A stretch of 64,000 bases of DNA from an uncultured Clostridium sp. (GTDB taxonomy: Bacteria; Bacillota; Clostridia; TANB77; CAG-508), in the NCBI GenBank assembly GCA_948469315.1, contig CAOKLQ010000008.1, positions 27,484 to 91,483 on the forward strand. Reading direction: 5' to 3'. Both the position numbers and the translations under genes were made by a program. Of this stretch, positions 1 through 9,181 are shown piece by piece; the stretch's first letter is position 1; the number at the start of each line of letters is the position of its first letter. The notes beneath the pieces are model-generated. The model was given only the letters and a program-made list of their open reading frames with translations, did not search any database and had not been told where the DNA came from.

Positions 1-1415
1 AAGATATATTAGAAAAAGCAGATAGTTTAGGAAAAGAACTTCAAGATATAGATATAGTATATGCGACTGAAAAACAAAAAATGGTTTCAATAGAAGAAAA
101 TGTTGAAAAACTAGAAAATAGACTTGCAAGATTAAAACAAGAACTAGAAGATATATCTAATCAAAAACAAGAAATTATAAAAATAAAAGAAAATGAGCAA
201 AAGAAAATAGATAATCTTTTAGAAGAAAATGAAAAATTGAATAGTGTAATAGAAGAATTTGTAAACTTAAATAAAGATAATCAAAAATATATAGATGATT
301 TAAATTTTGATATTACAAACCTAAAAATTTCAGTATCTTCATTTGAAGAAAGTGGGATGTCCATAGATGAAGTAACTGCCATGCTTGAAAATGATATAAA
401 AGCAAGTTTGGATAGTGTACAAAATAAGACAAATGGACTAGAAAGTATAAAAAAAGAAAACGAAGAGCTAAACATAAAAATAGAAGAATTAAAAGCACAA
501 ATAGAAAAAATAAAAGAAGATGTAAAAAATAGCAGTAGCAAAGTAGAAAAGCTTAAAGAAAACAGAATAAACACAAATGAAGAGTTAGAAAAAACAGAAA
601 AAGAAATTTCTAATTTATTTAAAAGTGTAGAAGAGTTAAAAGAGCAAATAGTAAAAATAGATGTAAAAAAAGCAAAAGTAAGTGATGAAATAGAAAACAT
701 TATAAATAAAATGTGGGAAGAATATGAACTTACACCAAATAATTGTGAAGAATTTGAAAAACCAGCTAATGTAGCAAATACACAAAAACAAGTAAATGAG
801 TTAAGACAAGATATTAAAAGTCTTGGAAGCATAAATATAGATTCTATCCAAGAATATAAAGAACTAAAACAAAGATATGACTTTATGTGTGAGCAAAGGC
901 TAGATTTAGAAAATTCTATAACAAAACTTCGCAAAATAATTTCTGAAATGACAGTAGTAATGAAAGAGCAATTTAGCGAGAATTTTAAAATAATAAATCA
1001 AAACTTTAACATAGTCTTTGGGGAACTATTTGGTGGAGGAAAAGCTGAATTAATACTAACAGATGAAGAAAATATTTTAGAATGTGGAATAGAAATAAAA
1101 GTACAACCACCAGGAAAAAAACTTCAAAATATGACATTATTATCAGGAGGAGAAAAAGCATTTACAGCAATAGCACTTTTATTTGCAATATTAAAAATAA
1201 ATCCATCACCATTTTGTGTACTAGACGAAATAGAAGCGGCATTAGATGATGTAAATGTATTTAGATATGCAGATTATTTAAAAAAATTTACATTAGATAC
1301 ACAATTTTTAGTAATAACACACAGAAAAGGAACGATGGAAGCGGCAGATACTGTTTATGGTGTTACAATGGAAGAAAATGGAATTAGTAAATTGTTGTCG
1401 ATGAAGTTAAAATAA
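1..1415 (+). CDS. smc: Chromosome segregation ATPase SMC, C-terminal part (5' end outside window)
   Basis: The gene enters from the left edge; its frame is open from base 3, so about 470 residues are visible of a protein normally near 1,180. Up to about base 850 it encodes a Glu/Lys-rich coiled coil, the returning arm of SMC. The C-terminal ATPase half-head follows: ABC signature LLSGGEKAF near base 1139, Walker B FCVLDEIEAALDD near 1213, and the H-loop segment VITHRKGT near 1312. The Walker A half lies outside. By family knowledge SMC works with ScpA/ScpB in chromosome organisation. In many Firmicutes ftsY follows smc; here a ThyX-like gene follows after a terminator. No in-frame CGG occurs in this part. 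Confidence 0.95.
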   Translation, partial: DILEKADSLGKELQDIDIVYATEKQKMVSIEENVEKLENRLARLKQELEDISNQKQEIIKIKENEQKKIDNLLEENEKLNSVIEEFVNLNKDNQKYIDDLNFDITNLKISVSSFEESGMSIDEVTAMLENDIKASLDSVQNKTNGLESIKKENEELNIKIEELKAQIEKIKEDVKNSSSKVEKLKENRINTNEELEKTEKEISNLFKSVEELKEQIVKIDVKKAKVSDEIENIINKMWEEYELTPNNCEEFEKPANVANTQKQVNELRQDIKSLGSINIDSIQEYKELKQRYDFMCEQRLDLENSITKLRKIISEMTVVMKEQFSENFKIINQNFNIVFGELFGGGKAELILTDEENILECGIEIKVQPPGKKLQNMTLLSGGEKAFTAIALLFAILKINPSPFCVLDEIEAALDDVNVFRYADYLKKFTLDTQFLVITHRKGTMEAADTVYGVTMEENGISKLLSMKLK

Positions 1416-1417
1416 TT

Positions 1418-1467
1418 AGAAGTTAGAGGTTAGAATAATTCATCTAATATCTAGCTTCTATTTTTTT
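1418..1467 (+). terminator. Hairpin with T-run after smc
   Basis: An interrupted stem pairs TAGAAG/AGA/TTAGA with TCTAA/TCT/CTTCTA and runs into seven T. It begins three bases after the smc stop and is a good rho-independent terminator candidate. Confidence 0.65.
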
Positions 1468-1599
1468 ACCTCTAACTTATTACAATAAAACCTACAAACT
1501 TTAATATTTATGTATAATACGACTTGAAATTTGATAATATTAATGATATATTTAAAAATAATTATTTGTAATAAAAAATGTATTAAAGAGAGGTAAAAT

Positions 1600-3000
1600 A
1601 TGAAAATAGAATTATTAGGTGGATGTACTAAAAATGAAATGGATTCTAGAATTCAAAAAGTTGCTGCTTCTGGAAAACTTTCAAGATTTCCAGGAAATGT
1701 ATTTGAAGTATTAGAAAGTTGTAATGATTATGAAAAAAATTTAAAATTAATTAAAAGAATTATTGGAATGGGACATAAGTCTATCATTGAACATGATTAT
1801 TTAGTATTTGCTATTTGTGATGTTACTCCTATTATTGAACAAACTATTATTGGTAACAGATTAACTTCTTTTACTATAAAATCTAGACGTGAGGTTGATT
1901 TTAGAACAGCAGGATTTTATATTCCTGATTTCAGAGATAAAGAAGGGAATATACATAGATGTAACAAAGAGTTAAAAGAAAAATATACTAATCATATGAA
2001 ATTTTTATTTAATACATATGGAGATTTAGTAGATTCTGGTATAAATGTAGAAGATTCAAGATTTATATTACCATATTCTTATTACAGTAATATTATTATG
2101 GGACTAGATGCTAGAAATTTAGAAAGACTTACTATTTCTCTTTTACATGGTCCATTAGGTAAAATTTCTGAATTAAAAGAGTTTGGGAATATTCTTTTTG
2201 AATTAATTAAGAAATTTGTTCCTTATTTAGCAGAAAATATTGAAGATTATGAAGAATTTCCTACAGATGAATCAGATTATATAAATTCTTTATATACAAG
2301 ACCAGATATTAATATTTTAGATAAGCCACATCTTTTAAGCTATACATCAAATCCTGATAGAGTTATATTAAAATCTTGTATTATGTATAATTATCAATGC
2401 TCAGAAGATGCAGCTGAAAAGATACTAGATTCTTCTGCTAAAAAAGATACTAACTATGAAGCTAAATTAATGGATATAATTCTTCATAAAGAAGAACGTA
2501 GAGAATTAGAACAAGTAAACTTCACTTTTCAAATTCCTATTTCTTTATCTATTCTTACCCATTTAACAAGACATAGAATGCACTCTTTATTAGTACCTAG
2601 TTTTGTTCCTATGTGGAATTTAAAAAATTACATTATTCCGCCTACTATAAATGCTAAAAAAGATGCTCTTGAATTATTTAATTTAGCAATTGATAAAAAT
2701 ATTCAAATGTTAGAAGAATTTAAGAAATATGATATTTTTGAATATGATTTAATATATTTTTATCTTGGATGTCAAATGGTAAATGTTATGACTTCAATAA
2801 ATGGTAGATCTCTTCAATGGATCTTAAGGATGCGTTGTTGTAATAAAGCTCAATGGCAAATTAGAAATATTGCAAAAGAATTAGCAAGACAAGTAAAACA
2901 AGTAGCTCCTCTTTTAGGTAAAGGACTTGGCTCTACTTGTGTTACTGATTTAGTTTGCTATGAGGGAAAAGAGTGTTGTGGATTAATTGATACTTTATAA
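1600..3000 (+). CDS. Double-length ThyX-family (FAD-dependent thymidylate synthase-like) protein
   Basis: 466 residues, about twice a normal ThyX (220-250 aa). The first half has GHKSIIEH (residues 58-65) and N-R-L-T-S-F-x3-S-R-R (86-97). The second half has L-T-R-H-R-M-H-S near residue 323. The classic signature RHRxxSxNxxSxR is therefore distributed: RHR and the first Ser are clear in the second half, the Ser-Arg end is clear in the first half, and the central Asn is absent in both. ThyX makes dTMP from dUMP with methylene-tetrahydrofolate and FAD; whether this fused form does so is inference. The gene has its own AGAGAGG site and is followed by a shared convergent terminator. It looks monocistronic. 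Confidence 0.75.
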   Translation: MKIELLGGCTKNEMDSRIQKVAASGKLSRFPGNVFEVLESCNDYEKNLKLIKRIIGMGHKSIIEHDYLVFAICDVTPIIEQTIIGNRLTSFTIKSRREVDFRTAGFYIPDFRDKEGNIHRCNKELKEKYTNHMKFLFNTYGDLVDSGINVEDSRFILPYSYYSNIIMGLDARNLERLTISLLHGPLGKISELKEFGNILFELIKKFVPYLAENIEDYEEFPTDESDYINSLYTRPDINILDKPHLLSYTSNPDRVILKSCIMYNYQCSEDAAEKILDSSAKKDTNYEAKLMDIILHKEERRELEQVNFTFQIPISLSILTHLTRHRMHSLLVPSFVPMWNLKNYIIPPTINAKKDALELFNLAIDKNIQMLEEFKKYDIFEYDLIYFYLGCQMVNVMTSINGRSLQWILRMRCCNKAQWQIRNIAKELARQVKQVAPLLGKGLGSTCVTDLVCYEGKECCGLIDTL

Positions 3001-3003
3001 AAA

Positions 3004-3041
3004 AATAATGAACAAGGTTAAAACTTGTTCATTATTTTTTT
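3004..3041. terminator. Bidirectional terminator between thyX-like and ytaF-like genes
   Basis: AATAATGAACAAG pairs with CTTGTTCATTATT around a short loop. It is A-rich on one side and T-rich on the other, so it can serve both convergent genes. Confidence 0.85.
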
Positions 3042-3095
3042 ATATTATAGGAGATCTACAATTTTTATATAATATTTTACAGGTATAATGTTATA

Positions 3096-3734
3096 TTATA
3101 ATAAAACTCTAGAAAATCCAATTACAATTAAAATAACAGCAGAGAAGATATTCCAAAATTTTTCAGAAATTTTAAATCTATTGTAAATAAGCTTCCCAAA
3201 CATTGAACCTAAACTAATAAATAAGACTTGAAAACTAGCAGAGAGAAAGGGAAAAACTAAAGATGTAATTCCACTCACACCTGCTCCTATACCAATGCTA
3301 AATACATCTAAAGAAAGAGCAATGGCTAAGTAAAAGGCTTCTTTTGGATTTATATTGTTAGAATTGTCTAAGTCAGATAAAATAGGATCTTTTATAATTG
3401 TTATAGTAATTCCTAAAGGCTTTAAAATAAAATCATATTTTTTATTTTTAGGTTTTGACTTATTTAATTTTTTAGGTGTAATAGTAGTATAAATAATCCA
3501 TAATCCCATAGAAAATAAAATAATAAAACCAATAAAATTAGATACATAAAGCGAAAACAGATTATTAAGTAGTGATCCAAAATAAGTAGATAAAACAGCA
3601 ACAATAAAAAATATAAAAAATAAAACATATTTAGATGTATTATTTATTTTTGTATCTCTAATTCCATATGTTATACCAATTCCCAAAGCATCAATGCTAA
3701 CAGCAAAGCTAAGTAATAAACTAGTAAGAAACAT
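3096..3734 (-). CDS. ytaF: YtaF/MntP-family sporulation-type membrane protein
   Basis: 212 residues with about six membrane segments and internal pseudo-symmetry: an N-terminal LSFAVSIDALGIGITYG block is echoed near residue 140 by LALSLDVFSIGIGAG, each with a membrane-embedded Asp. This two-repeat pattern is that of YtaF and of the manganese exporter MntP. The 212-aa length and the long hydrophilic middle loop (about residues 85-125) fit YtaF better than the roughly 185-aa MntP. The start has an AGAGGTG site. It is convergent with the ThyX-like gene and divergent from the P-ATPase. Substrate is unknown; a spore-membrane role is inferred from the family name only. Confidence 0.75.
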   Translation of the reverse strand: MFLTSLLLSFAVSIDALGIGITYGIRDTKINNTSKYVLFFIFFIVAVLSTYFGSLLNNLFSLYVSNFIGFIILFSMGLWIIYTTITPKKLNKSKPKNKKYDFILKPLGITITIIKDPILSDLDNSNNINPKEAFYLAIALSLDVFSIGIGAGVSGITSLVFPFLSASFQVLFISLGSMFGKLIYNRFKISEKFWNIFSAVILIVIGFSRVLL

Positions 3735-3897
3735 GAAAATTCACCTCTTAAAATATAATATGTAAACAATGGAAAATTGATAGTGTAATATTATAAATTT
3801 ATATATAGAAATAAAGAATACAAATTAGTAATAAAAATATATGCTTGTACATATTATATAAAAGTGAATATAAAAAACATACAAAGGAGAGATGAAT

Positions 3898-6572
3898 ATG
3901 TGGCATACAAAGAATATTGAACAAGTAAAAAAAGACTTTAGAGTAAATTTAGAAAAAGGGCTTACGCAGGATGAAGCAAAAAGAAGAAATGAAAAATGTG
4001 GACCAAATAAATTAAAAGAAAAGAAAAAGGAATCTTTGGCGACTAAATTTATAAAACAATTTAATGATTTTATGATTATCATTTTAATTATTGCATCAGT
4101 AATATCAGCCTTAGTTAGCTATTTTGAAGGAAATAATGATTACTTTGATTCAATAATAATAATTGCAATAGTAATATTTAATAGTTTAATGGGAGTAATA
4201 CAAGAAGCAAAAGCAGAAAAATCAATAGAAGCTTTAAAAAAGATGTCAGCACCAACAGCAAAAGTAAAAAGAGAGGGTAAAATAAAAGAAATAGACGTAG
4301 AAGAGGTAGTACCAGGAGATATAGTTATATTAGAATCAGGAAATTATGTACCAGCAGATTGTAGGTTAATAAACTCTTTTAACTTAAAAATAGAAGAATC
4401 AAGCTTAACAGGAGAGACGGTTGCATCTGGAAAAGATGCTGAATTAGTGTTAGATAAAGATGTAAGTCTAGGTGATATGAAAAACATGGCATTTTATGCA
4501 AGCATAGTAATTTCAGGACATGCAGAAGCTATAGTTACAAATATAGGAATGAATACAAAAGTTGGAAAAATTGCTAAAATGATTATTGAAAATGAAGCAC
4601 CTAGGACACCTATACAAAAGAAATTAGAACAAGTAGGAAAAACTTTAGGAATTGCATGTTTAGTAATTTGTGCAGTTGTATTTTTAATAGGAATATTTAA
4701 AAAAATATCACCAATAGAAATGTTTATGACATCAGTAGGTTTAGCCGTTGCTGCAATACCAGAAGGCTTGCCTGCAATAGTTACAATAATGTTATCTATT
4801 GGAGTTACAAAAATGGCTAAAAAAAATGCAATAATAAGAAAGCTTCCAGCAGTTGAAACATTAGGTAGTAGCAGGGTAATATGTTCAGACAAAACAGGAA
4901 CATTAACGCAAAATAAGATGAAAGTACAAAAATATGCAAATGTAAATGGAATATATGAAATGACTAATAAAAGTGAAGAACAAGAATTTCTATTTAGGCT
5001 TGCTTCAATGTGTACAACATGTAATGTAGAATATAAAGAAGAAAAGTTTATAGCAAATCGGAGAAGCAACAGAATGTGCAATAGTAGATGGTGCATTAGA
5101 TTTAAATATAAATAAAAATGATATATGCGCTTTAGAGCCAAAAATTGCAGAAATACCATTTGAATCATCTAGAAAATTAATGACTACAATACATAAAAAG
5201 AAAAATGGAAAATACTTAATAATAACAAAAGGTGCACCAGATATATTATTGCAAAGATGTCAAAATTATATAAATAACAATAATATACAAAGCTTAAATA
5301 TAGGAATAAAAGACAAAATTGATAAATATAACAAGCAAATGGCAAAAGAAGCCTTAAGAGTTTTGGCAGTAGCATTTTTAGAAGTAGACATTTTGCCACA
5401 TAATATAGAAACACAGACAATAGAAAAAAATTTAACATTTATAGGACTAATAGGAATGATAGATCCTCCAAGAAAAGGAGTAAAAGAAGCAATTAAAACT
5501 TGCAAGATGGCAGGAATAAAAACAGTAATGATAACAGGAGACCATATAGAAACAGCAAAAGCAATAGCAAGTAATTTAGGAATTCTAAAATCTTCAGATT
5601 TAAGTATAACAGGAAGTGAGCTTGATAAAATATCTGAGGAAAGCCTGCAAAGAAATATAATGAAATACTCGGTATTTGCAAGAGTATCACCTGAACATAA
5701 AGTAAGAATAGTAAAAGCCTTCCAAAGTACAGGAGCAGTAGTTGCAATGACAGGAGATGGAGTAAATGACGCACCAGCACTAAAAAATGCAGATATAGGA
5801 ATATCTATGGGAAAAACTGGAACTGATGTTGCAAAAAATGCATCAGATATGATTTTAGCAGATGATAATTTTGTTACAATAGTTGAAAGTGTAAAACAAG
5901 GAAGAAATATATATGATAATATTAGGAAAGCAATTCACTTTTTAATTGCAACAAACATAGGGGAAATAGTTACAATATTTGTGGGGTTAATATTAGGAAT
6001 GAAATCACCTTTGCTTGCAATTCAACTACTTTGGATAAATCTAGTAACAGATTCAATACCTGCAATAGCTTTAGGATTAGAGCCACCTGAAAAAGACATA
6101 ATGAATAAAAAACCAAAAGATTCTAAAAAAGGGATATTTTCAGATGGATTATGGGGAGATATTTTTTCAGAAGGAATAATGATAGGAATATTAACATTAG
6201 TAGCATTTAGTCTAGGTTGCAAATTAGGAGGAATAACAGTTGGCAGAACAATGGCATTTATATCTTTAGGATTGTTAGAATTAGTACATAGTTTTAATAT
6301 AAAAAGTGAAGAATCTATATTTAAAATGCGGAATATTAGAAAATAAATTCTTAATAGGAGCATTTATATTAGGAACAATCTTACAAGTAGGAGTTTTATT
6401 TATACCAAGCTTAGTAAATATATTTAAATTGACTATGCTAAATAAAATGCAGTGGATATATACAATAGCCATTTCAATTTCTCCACTTGTAATAATGGAA
6501 ATTCAAAAGAAGTTTAATGAAATAAAATTTGGAAAAACGGTGTATAAATATACAGAAAAAAGTACAATTTAG
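3898..6572 (+). CDS. Ca2+-type (P2A) cation-transporting P-type ATPase, two CGG +1 recoding sites
   Basis: About 890 residues when joined across +1 shifts at 5059 and 6329. Order: N-terminal cation ATPase domain (WHTKNIEQVKKDF), actuator SLTGE near residue 168, phosphorylation motif CSDKTGTLTQN near 328, nucleotide-binding domain, hinge MTGDGVNDAP near 616, then C-terminal membrane helices. The first shift restores the conserved G-E-A-T-E of the N-domain; the second lies in the C-terminal membrane part (K-M-G-I). Without recoding, translation stops at 5113 or 6344, giving products lacking the hinge or the last helices. ATG 3898 was chosen because the AAAGGAGA site is only two bases from the upstream ATG 3892. 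Related pumps (PacL/SERCA type) expel Ca2+; the ion is inferred. Confidence 0.9.
5059..5062 (+). other. CGG +1 recoding site 1 (P-ATPase, AAT C GGA)
   Basis: In-frame CGG follows GCA AAT. Homology resumes at GGA one base later (A-N-G-E-A-T-E). The zero frame ends at 5115. Confidence 0.9.
6329..6332 (+). other. CGG +1 recoding site 2 (P-ATPase, ATG C GGA)
   Basis: In-frame CGG follows AAA ATG. Reading resumes as GGA ATA TTA into the last membrane helices. The zero frame ends at 6346. Confidence 0.88.
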
Positions 6573-6644
6573 ATATTAGAAATTAGAGGTTGAAGGTTAG
6601 ATTGAGAGAGGTTATAAAAATATTAAATATAGGAAATAACATAT

Positions 6645-6725
6645 AGGGGCGATTAATAATCGCCCGCTTATCAAAGAGGACACCATTTGACAATAGGGAC
6701 ATATATTTTTGGCATATGTCCCTAT
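6645..6725. repeat. Two REP-like hairpins (GGGCGATT and GGGACATAT types)
   Basis: ATAGGGGCGATT..AATCGCCC (6645-6666) and ATAGGGACATAT..ATATGTCCCTAT (6693-6725) are two palindromes of the same layout as the GTAG hairpins elsewhere in the window. They fill the gap between the convergent P-ATPase and PBP genes, and the second may end minus-strand transcription. Confidence 0.6.
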
Positions 6726-6734
6726 CCACGTTTA

Positions 6735-9053
6735 TTAATTCTTTAATTTAACTTTAACAACAGTACCTTCCTCAACTGAAGCATCTTTTTTTATAGACTG
6801 ACTTTCAACTGTTAGGCCATTTCCATCAAAATCTATGTTAAGATTTTTAGATGATAAAGCACTTGTAGCTTCATTAGTAGTCATATTGGTTAAATCAGGA
6901 ACAGTTACTGAGACTCTAGTTGTATTTTCATGCGTATATAAACAAATAATTGATCCATTTTGCAGAGTTGTTCCAACAGTAGGAAATTGTTCTAATACAA
7001 GCAAGCTATTTTGATCATCATTTATAGAATAATTACATTTAAATCCAGCTTGTGTAAGGAGCTTTTTTGCTTCTGCTAAAGTTTTATTACGTACGTCTGG
7101 AACAATTATAGTAGTAGGTAAAGATGAATTAGTACTAACAGTTGCATTTGAAATATCAGTTGATGTAAGACCAATATAAGGTAATATTTCAGATAACATA
7201 CTAGATATAATCGGTCCACAAACTTGTCCACCTTGATGACTTTCTCCTTGAGGATCATATAAAGCAACTAATAAGCAAATTTCAGGGTTCTCAGTAGGAG
7301 ATACAGCAATAAAAGATGCAACATACCCTTCATCTTCGTTTCCAAGTATTGGCTCTGAAGTACCAGTTTTTCCTCCAACAGAGTATCCTACAACTTGTGC
7401 TTGATGGCCAGTTCCATCTACTACGGCAGAATTCATTAAGTCTAACATTCTATTTGCAGTAGATTTTGAAATTACTTGTCTAACACTTTGAGGTTCTATA
7501 TTAGTAGTAGAGTTTGTATCTGTATTAATAACTTGTTTAACAATTCTAGGTCTCATTAAAACACCGTCATTTGCAATAGAAGAAATAGCACTAACTAGTT
7601 GAAGAGGTGTGACTGTAATTCTTTGTCCAAAAGACATAGTTGCAAGTTCAACATTTCCAACAGTTTTAAGCTTATGAAAGATACTAGTAGATTCTCCTGG
7701 AAGTGAAATACCAGTTTTTTCTAAAAGCCCAAAAGCATCATAATATTTATATAATTTTGTAGCACCAATTCTTTTACCTAATTGCATAAAAGCTGGATTA
7801 CAGGAATTTTCCAAAGACTCTCTTAAAGTCTGATTTCCATGAGGAGCATATACTGGTCTCCAACATTTTATATCTACATCATTTACAGTTTCATAACCAA
7901 TACATGTAAAATCATTTGGAACATCTTCAGAAGTAATATTTTCTTCAAGAGCAACAGCAGAAGTTATAAGTTTAAAAGTAGAACCAGGTTCATAAGTCTG
8001 AGCAATATTTCTATTTCTCCAAATTTCATTTAAAGCACTTGTTCTATCATTAGATGAAAGTGAATCCCATACTTTTGTAAGTTCATTAGTATTTGGTTCA
8101 AAAGGTGTATTTAAGTTATAATCTGGATATGATGCCATAGCTAAAATATCACCAGTACTAGGATCCATAGCAAGAGCAATACCACCCCTTTGGCAATTAT
8201 TGTCTTTAATAGCTTGTGATAAATGTTTTTCTACAACAGCCTGAATATTAGCATCAATAGTTAAAACTATATTACTACCATTTTTAGCAGGTATATAAGT
8301 TTCATTTGCATCAGGAATTTGTTCTTGAAAGGCATCTTGAGAAGTAATAACTTTGCCATTAGTACCAGCTAAAACATCATTCCATCTAAGTTCAACTCCT
8401 TGCAATCCATTATTGTCATTTCCACAAAAGCCGAGTACATGAGATGCTAAATTGGAATATGGATACGTTCTTTTAGAATCTTCATCAATATTAATTCCAG
8501 AACTAAATTTATTTTCTTCCATCCATTTTTTTAATAAATCAACCTTATCTTTTTCTACTTTTTTTACAATAGTTTCTACACTATTATTACTGCTGAGCTT
8601 TTGAATAACTTCGTCATAATTTAGCTCAAAAATATCACAAAAGGTTGTAGCCAATTTTTCTTTTTTTTCTTTAGTATCTGAGATGTTATTTCCAACAATC
8701 TTTTTGGGATTAACTGAAATAGTATCAACTTGAGAACTTATAGCCAAAACCTTACCAGTAGAATCATAAATAGTTCCTCTTTTTGCAGTAATAATACTAT
8801 TAGTAGTTTGCTGATTATATGCTTTTTCTTTTAAAGAAAAGCCATCTTTAAATTGAAGAAAGGCAATTCTACCTATTAAAAAAATAAAAACAATAATGAT
8901 AAGTGCTAAAACAAATTTATATCTTTTAATAGGTAAGGTATTAATATTAAATTGATTATTAGAAGTCTTTTGATAATTATATTTTTTATTAGATTTATTT
9001 ATTTTATTATATTTTTTAGAATTACTGTTATTATATTTTCTTTTCTTTTTCAT
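6735..9053 (-). CDS. spoVD: SpoVD/FtsI-type penicillin-binding protein with C-terminal PASTA domains
   Basis: About 772 residues. A basic Lys/Asn-rich cytoplasmic tail (1-45) is followed by one membrane anchor (KFVLALIIIVFIFLIG), a dimerisation domain (RGTIYDSTGKVLA), and a class B transpeptidase with active-site S-T-F-K in YEPGSTFKLI, S-C-N in LENSCNPAF and K-T-G in GGKTGTSEP. Two PASTA domains end the protein (from VPDVRNKTL and from VPDLTNMTT). These enzymes crosslink peptidoglycan at the septum or spore cortex. Two PASTA modules and a clostridial setting fit SpoVD, but the vegetative FtsI/PBP2x paralogue cannot be excluded. ATG 9053 is preferred to GTG 9062, because AGTGGTG itself looks like the ribosome site. 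Confidence 0.88.
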   Translation of the reverse strand: MKKKRKYNNSNSKKYNKINKSNKKYNYQKTSNNQFNINTLPIKRYKFVLALIIIVFIFLIGRIAFLQFKDGFSLKEKAYNQQTTNSIITAKRGTIYDSTGKVLAISSQVDTISVNPKKIVGNNISDTKEKKEKLATTFCDIFELNYDEVIQKLSSNNSVETIVKKVEKDKVDLLKKWMEENKFSSGINIDEDSKRTYPYSNLASHVLGFCGNDNNGLQGVELRWNDVLAGTNGKVITSQDAFQEQIPDANETYIPAKNGSNIVLTIDANIQAVVEKHLSQAIKDNNCQRGGIALAMDPSTGDILAMASYPDYNLNTPFEPNTNELTKVWDSLSSNDRTSALNEIWRNRNIAQTYEPGSTFKLITSAVALEENITSEDVPNDFTCIGYETVNDVDIKCWRPVYAPHGNQTLRESLENSCNPAFMQLGKRIGATKLYKYYDAFGLLEKTGISLPGESTSIFHKLKTVGNVELATMSFGQRITVTPLQLVSAISSIANDGVLMRPRIVKQVINTDTNSTTNIEPQSVRQVISKSTANRMLDLMNSAVVDGTGHQAQVVGYSVGGKTGTSEPILGNEDEGYVASFIAVSPTENPEICLLVALYDPQGESHQGGQVCGPIISSMLSEILPYIGLTSTDISNATVSTNSSLPTTIIVPDVRNKTLAEAKKLLTQAGFKCNYSINDDQNSLLVLEQFPTVGTTLQNGSIICLYTHENTTRVSVTVPDLTNMTTNEATSALSSKNLNIDFDGNGLTVESQSIKKDASVEEGTVVKVKLKN

Positions 9054-9133
9054 AAACACCACTTTTAATATAAAAATTTATAAAAATATTTTATATTAAA
9101 TACAAATAAAATGCAAGAAGAAAATAGGTATTA

Positions 9134-9168
9134 AAAACATCATAATAAAATACTTTATTATGATGTTT
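9134..9168 (-). terminator. Terminator of the minus-strand acyl-CoA synthetase gene
   Basis: AACATCATAATAAA pairs perfectly with TTTATTATGATGTT and is followed on the minus strand by a T-run. It separates the synthetase from the PBP gene. Confidence 0.8.
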
Positions 9169-9181
9169 ACATCTTTATTTT

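Noticed and set aside
281..934. Long minus-strand open frame opposite smc
   Set aside because: It mirrors the smc coiled coil, is Ser/Phe-rich and has no ribosome site; many similar antisense frames occur throughout this AT-rich sequence.
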